NCBI RefSeq assembly: GCF_000757825.1
Contig: NZ_CP009451.1
Coordinates: 4,402,001-4,466,000 of the forward strand
Length of the DNA stretch: 64,000 nucleotides
Direction: 5' to 3'
From: Cedecea neteri
Lineage (GTDB): Bacteria; Pseudomonadota; Gammaproteobacteria; Enterobacterales; Enterobacteriaceae
Shown: positions 9,346-18,799 of the stretch, in pieces
How the letters are laid out: every line of letters begins with the position of its first letter
How positions within the stretch are numbered: position 1 is the stretch's first letter
Translations under genes and position numbers: made by a program
The notes under the pieces: generated by a model
Databases searched by the model: none
What the model was told of the DNA's origin: nothing
The model's input: only the letters and a program-made list of their open reading frames with translations

Positions 9346-10764
9346 ATGGAAACCAATATCGTAGAAGTTGAGAATTTTGTTCAGCATTCCGAAGAGAGAC
9401 GAAGTAGCGCGTTTGCACGCGAAGTGAATACCTTTCTTGAGCGTTATCCCAATACCCAATATGTCGATGTCCTGCTTACTGACCTGAACGGCTGCTTCCG
9501 CGGAAAACGTATTCCGATCGCCGGTCTGCGTAAGGTAGAGAAGGGCTGTTATTTCCCGGCGTCGGTGTTTGCCATGGATATCCTCGGCAATGTAGTAGAA
9601 GAGGCCGGGCTTGGGCAGGAACTGGGCGAGCCGGATCGCCGCTGTGTGCCGGTGCCGGGAACGCTGACGCCGTCGGCGGCAGATCCCGAGTTTATCGGCC
9701 AGATGATGTTAACCATGCTGGACGAAGATGGCGCTCCCTTTGACGTTGAGCCGCGGAACGTGCTGAACCGACTCTGGCAGCAGCTGCGCCAGCGCGGCCT
9801 GTTCCCCGTGGTAGCGGTAGAGCTGGAGTTCTATTTAATCGATCGCCAGCGCGATGCAGAAGGCTACCTGCAGCCGCCTTGCGCGCCGGGCACCGACGAC
9901 CGTAATACCCAAAGCCAGGTCTATTCCGTCGATAACCTGAACCACTTTGCCGATGTGCTGACCGACATCGACGATCTGGCTCGCCTGCAGCTGATCCCGG
10001 CGGATGGCGCGGTGGCAGAAGCCTCGCCAGGCCAGTTCGAAATCAACCTCCATCACACCGATAACGTGCTGGATGCCTGCGATGATGCGTTAGCGTTAAA
10101 ACGCCTGGTGCGAACTGTCGCAGAGAAGCATAAGATGCACGCCACTTTTATGGCGAAGCCTTACGAAGAGCATGCGGGCAGCGGGATGCATATCCACATC
10201 AGCGTGCTGAATAACAAAGGCGAAAACGTGCTGGCGGACGCCGACGGCGAAGACTCTGCGCTGCTGAAACGTGCGCTGGCGGGCATGATCCACCTGATGC
10301 CGTCTTCTATGGCGCTGCTGGCGCCGAACGTGAACTCGTGGCGCCGCTTCCAGCCGGGGATGTACGTCCCGACCCAGGCTTCATGGGGGCATAACAACCG
10401 TACCGTGGCGCTGCGTATTCCCTGCGGCGACAGGGACAACCACCGCGTGGAGTACCGCGTGGCGGGGGCGGATGCCAACCCGTATCTGGTGATGGCGACG
10501 ATCCTCGCCGGGATTTTACACGGCCTGGATACCGACCTGCCGCTGCAGGAAGAAGTTGAGGGCAACGGGCTGGAGCAGGAAGGGCTGCCGTTCCCGATTC
10601 GCCAGAGCGACGCGCTGTGGGAGTTCACTCAGAACGATAGTTTGCGCGAACTGCTGGGCGAGCGTTTCAGCCACGTGTTCCACGCGTGTAAGCACGATGA
10701 GCTGGTGCAGTTTGAGCGTTTAATCACGGAAACTGAAATTGAGTGGATGCTGAAAAACGCCTGA
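9346..10764 (+). CDS. puuA: Glutamate-putrescine ligase PuuA
   Basis: This 472-residue glutamine-synthetase-fold enzyme makes gamma-glutamylputrescine from glutamate, putrescine and ATP, the first step of the pathway. Visible family blocks are VELEFYLID (metal ligand Glu), EASPGQFEINLHHTD, HATFMAKPYEEHAGSGMHIH (ATP/Glu site) and NRTVALRIPCGDRDNHRVEYR. The length is as in E. coli PuuA. It is divergent from puuD, with puuP downstream after a 378-nt gap. Confidence 0.96.
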   Translation: METNIVEVENFVQHSEERRSSAFAREVNTFLERYPNTQYVDVLLTDLNGCFRGKRIPIAGLRKVEKGCYFPASVFAMDILGNVVEEAGLGQELGEPDRRCVPVPGTLTPSAADPEFIGQMMLTMLDEDGAPFDVEPRNVLNRLWQQLRQRGLFPVVAVELEFYLIDRQRDAEGYLQPPCAPGTDDRNTQSQVYSVDNLNHFADVLTDIDDLARLQLIPADGAVAEASPGQFEINLHHTDNVLDACDDALALKRLVRTVAEKHKMHATFMAKPYEEHAGSGMHIHISVLNNKGENVLADADGEDSALLKRALAGMIHLMPSSMALLAPNVNSWRRFQPGMYVPTQASWGHNNRTVALRIPCGDRDNHRVEYRVAGADANPYLVMATILAGILHGLDTDLPLQEEVEGNGLEQEGLPFPIRQSDALWEFTQNDSLRELLGERFSHVFHACKHDELVQFERLITETEIEWMLKNA

Positions 10765-10774
10765 TAGTGGCTCC

Positions 10775-10802
10775 TGCCCGGCGGAGCAAGCGTGGCCGGG
10801 CA
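10775..10802. repeat. REP-like palindrome downstream of puuA
   Basis: TGCCCGGC and GCCGGGCA form an 8-bp stem around a 12-nt loop. It begins about 10 nt after the puuA stop, the usual location of enterobacterial REP/BIME elements. A second GC-rich block follows near 10825-10850. It may protect the puuA mRNA 3' end. Confidence 0.4.
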
Positions 10803-10949
10803 AGCTGATAAATAAGTAGCATCATGCGGGCTGAGCGGAGCCAGGCCGGACGTTTTGCAGGGCAACCTGCCATTTCCCGAAGTCGCGTAACGGAGCGCAG
10901 GCGGCAACGGGTCTTCTGTTAACGACAATGTGTACGACGAGGAAATGAG

Positions 10950-11153
10950 ATGATGCAGACGCAAATGTTTAAATATCCGCACGGCGAGGGCGAACGCTGC
11001 TGCCGTATTGATAACGACGGGCCAGCGGCGTGCGTGAGTCCGATAACAATTCCCCGACAGTTACGATTAACCCCCAGGCTAAGCAGGTTTGCCCGAACGA
11101 AGAACGCTTCGCAAACCTGTATCCGCGTGGGGGGACATCGTCATGGCGACTAA
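10950..11153 (+). CDS. Small ORF in the puuA-puuP gap (67 aa), uncertain
   Basis: Tandem ATG codons at 10950 follow a strong GAGGAAATGAG ribosome site. The 67-residue product ([18 protein letters not shown]...) has no family I recognise. Its last 11 nt overlap the puuP start at 11143, so translation could couple to puuP. It may be a leader peptide controlling puuP, a decayed gene, or chance. The composition (many Arg and Cys) is not strongly protein-like. Confidence 0.3.
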   Translation: MMQTQMFKYPHGEGERCCRIDNDGPAACVSPITIPRQLRLTPRLSRFARTKNASQTCIRVGGHRHGD

Positions 11154-12531
11154 TTCCTCCGTAGACATCGCTTCGCAGGCGGGTAAGCCGCAGCTGCGCA
11201 AATCTCTAAAACTCTGGCAGGTAGTGGTGATGGGGCTGGCCTATCTCACGCCAATGTCGGTGTTTGATACCTTTGGTATCGTGTCCGGCATCAGCGACGG
11301 CCACGTGCCTGCGTCCTATCTGCTGGCGCTGGCTGGCGTGCTGTTTACCGCCATCAGCTACGGCAAGCTGGTGCGCCAGTTCCCGCAGGCGGGTTCAGCC
11401 TATACCTATGCCCAAAAGGCCATTAGCCCGCACGTGGGTTTTATGGTGGGCTGGTCGTCGCTGCTGGATTATTTGTTCCTGCCAATGATCAACGTCCTGC
11501 TGGCAAAAATTTACCTTTCGGCGCTGTTCCCGGAAGTCCCGCCGTGGATTTGGGTGGTGGGCTTTGTTTGCATTCTGACGGCGGCCAACCTGAAGAGCGT
11601 TAACCTGGTGGCGAACTTCAACACCCTGTTTGTGCTGGTACAGGTCGCCATCATGGTGGTGTTTATCATTCTGGTGGTGCAGGGGCTGCATAAAGGCGAG
11701 GGCGTGGGGACCGTGTGGTCGCTGCAGCCGTTTATCAGCGAAAATGCACACCTGATCCCGGTGATTACCGGCGCGACGATAGTCTGCTTCTCGTTCCTCG
11801 GCTTTGACGCGGTCACCACGCTTTCGGAAGAGACGCCCGACGCGGCCCGCACCATTCCTAAAGCCATTTTTCTGACCGCAGCCTACGGCGGCATTATCTT
11901 TATCGTGGCGTCGTTCTTTATGCAGCTGTTCTTCCCGGACATCAGTCGCTTCAAAAACCCGGACGCGGCGCTGCCGGAAATTGCGCTGTACGTCGGTGGC
12001 AAGCTGTTCCAGTCGATTTTCCTCTGCACGACCTTCGTGAATACCCTGGCTTCGGGTCTTGCCTCTCATGCCAGCGTTTCACGCTTGCTCTACGTGATGG
12101 GACGCGACAACGTGTTCCCGGAAAAATACTTCGGCTACGTGCACCCTAAATGGCGCACCCCGGCGCTGAACGTGATCATGGTAGGCATTGTGGCGCTGTC
12201 CGCGCTGTTCTTCGACCTGGTGACGGCGACGGCGCTGATCAACTTCGGCGCGCTGGTGGCCTTTACCTTCGTTAACCTGTCGGTGTTTAACCACTTCTGG
12301 CGTCGCGAAGGCCGCAACAAAACCTGGCGCGAGAAACTGCACTACCTCATTCTGCCGCTGATCGGCGCGACGACGGTGGCGGTGCTGTGGGTGAACCTGG
12401 AAGTGACTTCCCTGACGCTGGGGCTGGTGTGGGCCGCGGTCGGCGTCCTGTACCTGACCTTCCTGACCCGCCGTTTCCGCAGGCCACCGCCGGTGTTTGA
12501 CGCCAGCAAGGCCGAGCGTGCCTGGGAGTAA
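11143..12531 (+). CDS. puuP: Putrescine importer PuuP
   Basis: This APC-superfamily permease of 462 residues has about 12 membrane segments. It matches E. coli PuuP along its length ([60 protein letters not shown]). It imports putrescine by proton symport. ATG at 11143 matches the E. coli start (MA.NS); the in-frame ATG at 11089 would add 18 unlikely residues. It is in the same direction as puuA and ends in a strong terminator. Confidence 0.95.
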   Translation: MATNSSVDIASQAGKPQLRKSLKLWQVVVMGLAYLTPMSVFDTFGIVSGISDGHVPASYLLALAGVLFTAISYGKLVRQFPQAGSAYTYAQKAISPHVGFMVGWSSLLDYLFLPMINVLLAKIYLSALFPEVPPWIWVVGFVCILTAANLKSVNLVANFNTLFVLVQVAIMVVFIILVVQGLHKGEGVGTVWSLQPFISENAHLIPVITGATIVCFSFLGFDAVTTLSEETPDAARTIPKAIFLTAAYGGIIFIVASFFMQLFFPDISRFKNPDAALPEIALYVGGKLFQSIFLCTTFVNTLASGLASHASVSRLLYVMGRDNVFPEKYFGYVHPKWRTPALNVIMVGIVALSALFFDLVTATALINFGALVAFTFVNLSVFNHFWRREGRNKTWREKLHYLILPLIGATTVAVLWVNLEVTSLTLGLVWAAVGVLYLTFLTRRFRRPPPVFDASKAERAWE

Positions 12532-12553
12532 AGCCAGGCCGCGTTAGAGACTA

Positions 12554-12586
12554 AAAAGCCCGCTTAAGAAGGTTAAGCGGGCTTTT
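12554..12586 (+). terminator. Strong terminator after puuP
   Basis: A 14-bp perfect stem (AAAAGCCCGCTTAA / TTAAGCGGGCTTTT) has loop GAAGG and ends in TTTT. It resembles the tRNA-Asn terminators in sequence. Confidence 0.9.
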
Positions 12587-12815
12587 CACCTTCGATCTTC
12601 TTCCGGCGCAGCCCGAATACGGAAGCTGCGCCGCATTTCGTTTATCCAAACCGCCATAATCCTTTGAACTGCAGAAAGAGTTTTCTATTATCGGCCTTCT
12701 TACTTGAAAAATGCCGGATCTGCCCTTCGATGGATTAAGACTTGCTTTACGCACTATTACGCTAAGGAAATCACAATGAATCTGATGAATAATTGTGCAT
12801 CCCTTACCGTGAATG

Positions 12816-12831
12816 TTATATTAAAATATAA
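12816..12831. promoter_or_regulatory. Inverted repeat at the toxin-antitoxin promoter
   Basis: TTATATT-AA-AATATAA is a 7-bp-arm inverted repeat ending 16 nt before the antitoxin start. It overlaps a plausible -10, with TTGTGC 17 nt upstream as -35. Autoregulation by antitoxin binding is usual for this class. Confidence 0.45.
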
Positions 12832-12847
12832 TATTCGGAGGTGCTCT

Positions 12848-13105
12848 ATGCATACAACTCGCCTTAAAAAGGTCGGCGGCTCTATCATGCTGGCGGTTCC
12901 TCCCGCCGTGCTGAAAACGTTGGAGCTGTCGACGGACAGCGAAGTGGGCATGACCATTGATAATGGCTGCCTGATTATTGAACCCCAGAAACGGCCTCGT
13001 TATTCGCTTGAGGAACTGCTGGCGCAGTGCGACCCGCACGCCGAAATGAGTGAAGAGGATCGAGAATGGATTGATTCGCCTGCGGTAGGCAAGGAGATCC
13101 TGTAA
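12848..13105 (+). CDS. ChpS/MazE-type antitoxin
   Basis: This 85-residue antitoxin has an N-terminal AbrB/MazE swapped-hairpin DNA-binding domain (TTRLKKVGGSIMLAVPPAVL). Its C-terminal toxin-binding tail is acidic and contains RYSLEELLAQCD, very like E. coli ChpS. ATG at 12848 has GGAGG at good spacing; the longer in-frame ORF from 12704 lacks this and would include the promoter palindrome. It is immediately followed by the toxin gene, with no gap. Confidence 0.85.
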   Translation: MHTTRLKKVGGSIMLAVPPAVLKTLELSTDSEVGMTIDNGCLIIEPQKRPRYSLEELLAQCDPHAEMSEEDREWIDSPAVGKEIL

Positions 13106-13438
13106 ATGGACAGAGGGGAAATCTGGCTCGTTTCACTGGATCCAATTGCCGGTCACGAGCAAAGTGGAAAGCGTCCGGTACTTATCGTCTCGAAGGCATC
13201 GTTTAACAAGCTGACCCGACTACCCGTTGTTGTTCCTGTCACCAGCGGAGGAAACTTTGCCCGTACAGCCGGTTTTACCGTTTCACTGGATGATGCTGAG
13301 ACCAAAACGACGGGTGTTATTCGCTGTGATCAACCGAGAACGATTGATATGGCGGCCAGAAATGGTAAGCGTCTGGAACGTCTACCCGAGGCTATTGTGA
13401 ATGAAGTGCTGGCAAGGCTGGACGCTATTCTGAGTTAA
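13106..13438 (+). CDS. ChpB/MazF-type mRNA interferase toxin
   Basis: This 110-residue PemK/MazF endoribonuclease begins with RGEIWLVSLDPIAGHEQSGKRPVLIV and contains PVTSGGNFARTAGFTVSL. These blocks match E. coli ChpB (GHEQ..G.RP, GGNFAR.AGF). It should cleave mRNA and inhibit translation unless bound by the upstream antitoxin. Its ATG directly follows the antitoxin stop. The pair lies between puuP and a tRNA-Asn, a common insertion position for mobile genes, so it is probably an accessory insertion. Confidence 0.88.
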   Translation: MDRGEIWLVSLDPIAGHEQSGKRPVLIVSKASFNKLTRLPVVVPVTSGGNFARTAGFTVSLDDAETKTTGVIRCDQPRTIDMAARNGKRLERLPEAIVNEVLARLDAILS

Positions 13439-13460
13439 TCTCAACACATACAAAAGCAAA

Positions 13461-13488
13461 AAGCCTGCTTAGTTTCCTAAGCAGGCTT
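13461..13488 (-). terminator. Terminator of tRNA-Asn copy 2
   Basis: The stem AAGCCTGCTTAG / CTAAGCAGGCTT follows the tRNA on the minus strand. T-rich sequence follows on that strand. Confidence 0.75.
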
Positions 13489-13496
13489 CTTAAATA

Positions 13497-13572
13497 TGGC
13501 TCCTCTGACTGGACTCGAACCAGTGACATACGGATTAACAGTCCGCCGTTCTACCGACTGAACTACAGAGGA
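13497..13572 (-). tRNA. tRNA-Asn(GTT), copy 2
   Basis: The 76-nt sequence is identical to copy 1, with anticodon GTT and encoded CCA. Confidence 0.97.
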
Positions 13573-13590
13573 ATCGTGTGAACGGGGCGA

Positions 13591-13619
13591 ATACTAGCGG
13601 GGTGAGTCTGGGTTGTCAA
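13591..13619 (-). promoter_or_regulatory. Promoter of tRNA-Asn copy 2
   Basis: TTGACA, 17 nt, TAGTAT on the minus strand, followed by the same GC-rich discriminator as copy 1. Confidence 0.75.
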
Positions 13620-13671
13620 AGGCTGTTTTGGTGAAATGCGTTCAACTGCCGATTAATCCAGCAAATCAATG

Positions 13672-13694
13672 AAAAAGGCCGCATTTCTGCGGCC
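13672..13694 (-). terminator. Terminator of the M24 aminopeptidase gene
   Basis: The stem GGCCGCA / TGCGGCC with loop TTTC is followed on the minus strand by TTTTT. It lies 9 nt past the stop at 13704. Confidence 0.85.
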
Positions 13695-13703
13695 ATTGAG
13701 CGG

Positions 13704-15485
13704 TTACCTGCGTCGCTGAACGCTGGCCGGTTCCGTAGCTGAAGCAAGCCAGCGACGGGTTTCTTCCCCAACGCGCGAAGAGAGCGTCTGGCGCACCTGC
13801 CGGTGGTAATCATCAAGCCAGGCTATCTCCTGGGTACTCAGCAAATCAAAATCTACCGCCGACAGGTCAATAGGGATAAGCGTCAGCGACGAGAACTTGC
13901 AGAAGCCCGGCCGGGAGGCAACCACCTCGACCTGGTTTTCGATGCGGATCCCGTGGCTATCCGCCAGGTAATAACCCGGCTCGATGGTGATGATGTTGCC
14001 CGGAAGCATCGGCCACGGGTTCACCTTCTTCGCCATGCGGTGCGGGTTTTCATGGATCATCAGCCGATGGCCGACGCCATGCCCTGTGCCGTGGTCGTAA
14101 TCCAGCCCAAGTTCCCAAAGCGGGCGACGGGCAAAGGCATCGAGCTGGTGGCCCTGAGTCCCCTGCGGGAACTGGAGTGAGATCAGCGCCAGGAAGCCTT
14201 TCAGCACGGCGGTGTAATGCAGGCGCCGGGTCGCGTCCAGCTCGCCAAAGCTGAGCGTGCGCGTGGCGTCCGTCGTGCCGTTGATATACTGCCCGCCGGA
14301 ATCATTCAGGTAGAACTGCTCGCCGGTGAGGGCGAAATTCGTTTCCGGTGAAGAGTGGTAATGGCACATTGCGGCGTTGCTGCCCGCTGCGGAAATGGTG
14401 CTGAAGCTCTGCTCGGTAAAAGTGGCACCTTGCTGGCGGAAGCTCAGCTGTTTTTCCTGGGCTTCCAGCTCGGTGACCGGGTTGCCTGCGGCCTCCCGCA
14501 GCGGCACTTCATGGGTTAGCCAGCTCAGGAAATTCACCCAGGCCACGCCGTCTTCGACGTGGCTGTCGCGGTAGCCCGCCAGCTCGGTTTCATTCTTATT
14601 GGATTTGATAAGGGTAATAGGGTCGGGTGCCCACAACACGCTGCCGCCACCTTGCTCGACGGCAAAGCGCACCGCGACCGGCGCAGAGTCAGCATCAATC
14701 AGAATACGTTTACCTGCCGCCGCCTGCTGGCAGCGGGCGAGGAATTCACCCATCGGGCTGTGAGAGATGCCGCTGAGCTGGGCTTTATCCAGATTGTGCA
14801 GTTTGCCCTCGGCGACAAACCACTCAATGCCGCCGTCGGCGCTCACCAGCGCGAAGGAGTGAGGCACCGGGTTCATCGCAATATCCGAACCGCGCACGTT
14901 CAGCAGCCAGGCGATATTGTCCGGCAGCGTCAGAGCCAGATAATCGGCCCCGGCTTTGTGTAGCGCCTGCGCCACACGATCGCGTTTTGAGGCAGAACTT
15001 TCGCCACTGATTTCGTCCGGCATGGCGCTGATTTCCCCGCAGGGTGCCGCAGGGCGGTCTGGCCAGATCGTGTCGAGCGGGTCGTCATCCACCGCCACCA
15101 GGTCACAGCCGCTGGTGCGCAGGCTTTCGTACTGGCTGTTAACCATCAGCAGCGGCTCGAAGGCGATGCGTTTGCCCGCAGGCAGGTTGTCCCGCAGCCA
15201 CAGGTGCAGCGGCTCCTCGTGCAGGTGATGAATCTCGAACTCCTGCAGGTTCACCTGATGGCGAGCCTGAACCTGGTAGCGCCCGTCCACGAACAGCAGG
15301 GCGCGGTCGGCGAGGATCAGCGCCAGCCCGGCGGACCCGGTAAAGCCGCTGATAAACGCCAGTTTATTATCATGAGCGGCACAATCTTCGCTCTGATGGG
15401 CGTCGGCACGCGGCACGATGATCCCATCCAGCTCGCGTTCTTTGAGTAGCGCACGCAGGGCGCCGAGTGATGAAGTGTGTTGCAT
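13704..15485 (-). CDS. Xaa-Pro aminopeptidase (M24B, three-domain type)
   Basis: This 593-residue cytosolic metallopeptidase has two N-terminal creatinase-like domains and a C-terminal pita-bread domain. The metal ligands are visible: the two Asp in YLNDSGGQYINGTTDATRT, the His in DHGTGHGVGHRLMIHENP, and the Glu residues in IITIEPGYY and GIRIENQVEV. The length fits the eukaryote-like three-domain aminopeptidase P rather than the 440-residue E. coli PepP. It should remove N-terminal residues before proline. It is codirectional with amn, 21 nt downstream, so the two are probably cotranscribed. Confidence 0.88.
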   Translation of the reverse strand: MQHTSSLGALRALLKERELDGIIVPRADAHQSEDCAAHDNKLAFISGFTGSAGLALILADRALLFVDGRYQVQARHQVNLQEFEIHHLHEEPLHLWLRDNLPAGKRIAFEPLLMVNSQYESLRTSGCDLVAVDDDPLDTIWPDRPAAPCGEISAMPDEISGESSASKRDRVAQALHKAGADYLALTLPDNIAWLLNVRGSDIAMNPVPHSFALVSADGGIEWFVAEGKLHNLDKAQLSGISHSPMGEFLARCQQAAAGKRILIDADSAPVAVRFAVEQGGGSVLWAPDPITLIKSNKNETELAGYRDSHVEDGVAWVNFLSWLTHEVPLREAAGNPVTELEAQEKQLSFRQQGATFTEQSFSTISAAGSNAAMCHYHSSPETNFALTGEQFYLNDSGGQYINGTTDATRTLSFGELDATRRLHYTAVLKGFLALISLQFPQGTQGHQLDAFARRPLWELGLDYDHGTGHGVGHRLMIHENPHRMAKKVNPWPMLPGNIITIEPGYYLADSHGIRIENQVEVVASRPGFCKFSSLTLIPIDLSAVDFDLLSTQEIAWLDDYHRQVRQTLSSRVGEETRRWLASATEPASVQRRR

Positions 15486-15506
15486 CCAGCTTCCTTATTA
15501 TTTTTG

Positions 15507-16961
15507 TTAACGGAACGGCGGCTCGTTGAAGGTACGCAGCTTGCGCGAGTGCAGCTTTTCGCCTTCTGCGCGAAGCAAATCAATGGCGCGAATGCCAATT
15601 TGCAGGTGTTCGGAAATCGCCCCTTCATAGAAGCGGTTGGCCTGGCCCGGCAGTTTGATTTCCCCATGAAGAGGTTTGTCGGAAACGCACAGCAGCGTGC
15701 CGTATGGCACACGGAAGCGGTAACCCTGCGCGGCAATGGTGGCGCTTTCCATGTCGATAGCCACCGCGCGGCTGAGGTTAAAGCGCAGCGCGGAGGCAGA
15801 ATAGCGCAGCTCCCAGTTTCGGTCATCGGTGGTGACCACCGTCCCGGTGCGCAGGCGTTGTTTAACTTCTTCGCCCGGCATGCCGCTGACCTGTTTGGTG
15901 GCGTCGTAAAGCGCACGCTGCACTTCGGCGATGCTTGGAATCGGGATATCCGGCGGCAGCACCGCGTCCAGCACGTGGTCATCGCGCAGGTAGGCGTGTG
16001 CCAGCACGTAATCGCCAATCTGTTGGCTTTCGCGCAGGCCGCCGCAGTGGCCAATCATCAGCCAGGCATCCGGGCGTAGCACCGCGAGGTGGTCGCAGAT
16101 AGTTTTGGCGTTTGACGGGCCCACGCCAATGTTAATCAGCGTAATGCCGCTGCCGTTTTTGTCGATCAGGTGCCAGGCAGGCATCTGGTGCTTTTTCCAC
16201 GCCAGATCGGAAATGGCTTCTTCCGGAGCTTCCGTTTCGGCGGTAAGCCAGGTGCCACCGGCGCAGGACAGGGCGATGTAAGGGCTGTCCGGGTCGAGTA
16301 TCTGCTGGCAGCCCCAGCGGACGAACTCGTCCACATAGCGGGTGTAGTTGGTGAACAGCACGAAAGGCTGGAAGTGTTCAACCGGCGTGCCGGTGTAGTG
16401 GCGCAGGCGTGCCAGCGAGAAATCCACGCGGCGGGCGTCAAAGTGCGACAGCGGCAAGGCTTCCGTCGGGTGGAACAGGCCGTCGGCGGTTTCATCGCCA
16501 ATCTGCGACAGCTCGGTGGTCGGGAAATGGCGTGTCAGCCCGGCGCTCATGGTGCGGTCGAGGTTCAGGCCGTCGAGCACGTAAGGGTAAGGGATCTCGT
16601 GCTGAGAAGGCCCAACCTCGATGTGGACGCCATAGTCTTCACACAACAGGCTCAGCTGTTCGTTCAGATAGTCGCGGAACAATGCGGGGCGAGTCACCGT
16701 GGTGGTGTAGCTGCCGGAGTGGGTAAAGCGGGCGTAGGAGCGGGTATTTTTGGGGCCACGGGGAACGCCGTCCCAGCTGACGCGCAGTTCAGGGTAGACA
16801 AACAGCCCGTCGGAGCGGGCGTCGACGTCCGGCAGCGTGCCTTGTTGAGTGTAAAGGGCAATCGCGTCGCGAAGGGCGGTTACCGAAGTTTCGTACAGGG
16901 CTTCCAGCTTATCCAGGGCCTCAGCAGGCGTCAGCCCCTGGCATACAGCGTTATTATTCAT
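15507..16961 (-). CDS. amn: AMP nucleosidase
   Basis: This 484-residue enzyme hydrolyses AMP to adenine and ribose-5-phosphate. An N-terminal AMN regulatory region is followed by a nucleoside-phosphorylase-like domain with INIGVGPSNAKTICDHLAVL, MIGHCGGLRESQQIGDY and AIDMESATIAAQGYRFRVP. The length equals E. coli Amn. In E. coli amn lies beside tRNA-Asn genes, as here, and is phosphate-regulated; no convincing Pho box was found in the upstream 200 bases. Confidence 0.96.
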   Translation of the reverse strand: MNNNAVCQGLTPAEALDKLEALYETSVTALRDAIALYTQQGTLPDVDARSDGLFVYPELRVSWDGVPRGPKNTRSYARFTHSGSYTTTVTRPALFRDYLNEQLSLLCEDYGVHIEVGPSQHEIPYPYVLDGLNLDRTMSAGLTRHFPTTELSQIGDETADGLFHPTEALPLSHFDARRVDFSLARLRHYTGTPVEHFQPFVLFTNYTRYVDEFVRWGCQQILDPDSPYIALSCAGGTWLTAETEAPEEAISDLAWKKHQMPAWHLIDKNGSGITLINIGVGPSNAKTICDHLAVLRPDAWLMIGHCGGLRESQQIGDYVLAHAYLRDDHVLDAVLPPDIPIPSIAEVQRALYDATKQVSGMPGEEVKQRLRTGTVVTTDDRNWELRYSASALRFNLSRAVAIDMESATIAAQGYRFRVPYGTLLCVSDKPLHGEIKLPGQANRFYEGAISEHLQIGIRAIDLLRAEGEKLHSRKLRTFNEPPFR

Positions 16962-17098
16962 TGATTCTCCTTTACCGGTTCAGGCCGGATTAGACATTCA
17001 GTATGTCATGCCGGGAGCAGAACGGAAGGGGAACCGGGCCCGAGTTGCGAGCCTCATAAAAAATTCATCACAAATAAATGAATACCCGCGCAAAGACT

Positions 17099-17106
17099 GC
17101 CGATAA
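17099..17106 (+). promoter_or_regulatory. Possible sigma-28 -10 element upstream of the chemoreceptor
   Basis: A perfect GCCGATAA lies 55 nt before the chemoreceptor start. The expected -35 position does not match TAAA; a TAAA occurs 5 nt too far upstream. It is therefore only a partial FliA site. Confidence 0.3.
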
Positions 17107-17161
17107 CCCCTTTGATACCCGAGATTGATGGGATAACGACAATAATGATGAGGGGAACAAC

Positions 17162-18799
17162 ATGGGGATGTTTAAGAATTTTACCGTACGCAGGGTGATG
17201 CTCACCGTGCTGGGGCTGTTCTGCCTGCTGTGGTCGGCCGTCGGCGTGTTTACCGTCTATTCACTGGCGAAGCTTGGGGACGGTAACGCCGTTGATCATC
17301 AGCTGGTGTCACAGATGACGATTCTCAGCAAAGGGAATGACCAGTACTTCCGCTTTATTACCCGCCTGTCGCGGGTGATGGAAGCGAAGGCCGCAGGCGA
17401 AACTGCCGAGTTTAAGCCCGTGCAGGAAGCGCTGGATAACATGAAAAGCGAGCTTGAGCGCCTGAAAAGCGTTTCACCGGGCCCGATGGACCCGCTGGTT
17501 TCCGCCGACGTGATAGCAAAATGGCAGCAGCTTTTGGATAACGGCGTGGCGGTACAGATGCAGCTTGCTCAGCAGGGGAGCGCGGGAGATTATCGCCAGC
17601 AGGCCACCCAGGTTACGCCGCCCCTGAGCAGGGCGTTTGGGGCCAGCAGCAGCAAATTTACCGCCGTGGCCGAAGAACGTCTGGACCGCACCCGAGTGGC
17701 CGTAGACTCGCTAACCCGGCTGATGAAAATCACCGTGCTGGTGGCGATTGTAATTGGGCTGCTGATCCTGCTGTTTACCGACCGCTACCTCGTGAACCTG
17801 CTGGTGAAGCCGCTGGATCGCATTCGTGAACATTTCTCGGTTATCGCAAAAGGCGATCTCAGCCATCCCGTGGAGGACTTTGGGCGCAATTGCGTAGGCA
17901 AACTGTTCCCGTTGCTTGCCGAGATGCAGGCCAGCCTTCGCGATGCGGTCAGCGCCATTCGCAGCGGCACGGAGAATATCTATCGTGGGTCGGCGGAAAT
18001 CTCCTCCGGCAACAACGATCTCTCTTCGCGCACCGAAGAGCAGGCCGCCGCGCTGGAAGAAACCGCTGCCAGCATGGAACAGCTGACCGCCACGGTAAAA
18101 TTTAACGCCGAGAACGCCCGCCAGGCCAGCAGCATTGCGGAGAAAGCGTCGCAAACCGCCAGCCGCAGCGGCAAGCTGGTTGGGGACGTGGTGGTCACGA
18201 TGGAAGGGATCTCCGACAGCTCCCGTAAAATCAGTGAAATCACCAGCGTCATCAACAGCATTGCATTCCAGACCAATATCCTGGCGCTTAACGCCGCCGT
18301 AGAAGCCGCCAGAGCAGGCGAGCAGGGCAGAGGTTTTGCGGTGGTGGCGGGTGAAGTACGCAATCTGGCCAGCCGTAGCGCGGGCGCTGCGAAAGAGATT
18401 GAAACGCTGATTGCCGATTCGGTGAACCGGGTTAACAGCGGTGCGGCGTTGGTCAACGAGGCGGGCAACACCATGAAAGAGGTGCTGAAGGCCGTCTCCG
18501 ATACTACGCAAATCATGAAGCAAATTGCCTCGGCGACCGACGAGCAGAGCAAGGGGATTTCGCAGGTGAGCGTGGCGGTCAGCGAAATGGACAGCGTGAC
18601 CCAGCAAAACGCCGCCCTTGTCGAGCAGATCTCTGCGGCTGCGGCGGCGCTCGAAGGCCAGACTGAAATGCTGCAAAAAGCGGTGGCGCGATTCCGCCTG
18701 TCCGGGCGTGAAGAACAGGCCGTGGTGGAAACGAAGGTAAAACCTCAGGCGAAAGTCGCCGCTGCTGGCGCGGCGGGGGATGACTGGGTAACGTTTTAA
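17162..18799 (+). CDS. Methyl-accepting chemotaxis protein, Tar/Tsr-like
   Basis: This 545-residue chemoreceptor has an N-terminal membrane helix (about 11-33), a periplasmic four-helix ligand domain, a second membrane helix (about 188-208), a HAMP domain and a methyl-accepting signalling domain. The hairpin tip [20 protein letters not shown] is exact. It ends in DDWVTF, resembling the NWETF tether that binds CheR/CheB in high-abundance receptors. The ligand is unknown. It is a single gene whose 3' end overlaps the convergent LysR gene by 4 nt. A partial sigma-28 element lies upstream. Confidence 0.9.
   Translation: MGMFKNFTVRRVMLTVLGLFCLLWSAVGVFTVYSLAKLGDGNAVDHQLVSQMTILSKGNDQYFRFITRLSRVMEAKAAGETAEFKPVQEALDNMKSELERLKSVSPGPMDPLVSADVIAKWQQLLDNGVAVQMQLAQQGSAGDYRQQATQVTPPLSRAFGASSSKFTAVAEERLDRTRVAVDSLTRLMKITVLVAIVIGLLILLFTDRYLVNLLVKPLDRIREHFSVIAKGDLSHPVEDFGRNCVGKLFPLLAEMQASLRDAVSAIRSGTENIYRGSAEISSGNNDLSSRTEEQAAALEETAASMEQLTATVKFNAENARQASSIAEKASQTASRSGKLVGDVVVTMEGISDSSRKISEITSVINSIAFQTNILALNAAVEAARAGEQGRGFAVVAGEVRNLASRSAGAAKEIETLIADSVNRVNSGAALVNEAGNTMKEVLKAVSDTTQIMKQIASATDEQSKGISQVSVAVSEMDSVTQQNAALVEQISAAAAALEGQTEMLQKAVARFRLSGREEQAVVETKVKPQAKVAAAGAAGDDWVTF

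Noticed and set aside
12704..12847. N-terminal extension of the antitoxin frame
   Set aside because: It would include the promoter palindrome, and the ATG at 12848 has a strong ribosome site and the family start.
16962..17040. GACAT/ATGTC inverted repeat upstream of amn, considered as a Pho box
   Set aside because: Its arms are short and it lacks the two CTGTCAT direct repeats of the Pho box, so it was not annotated.
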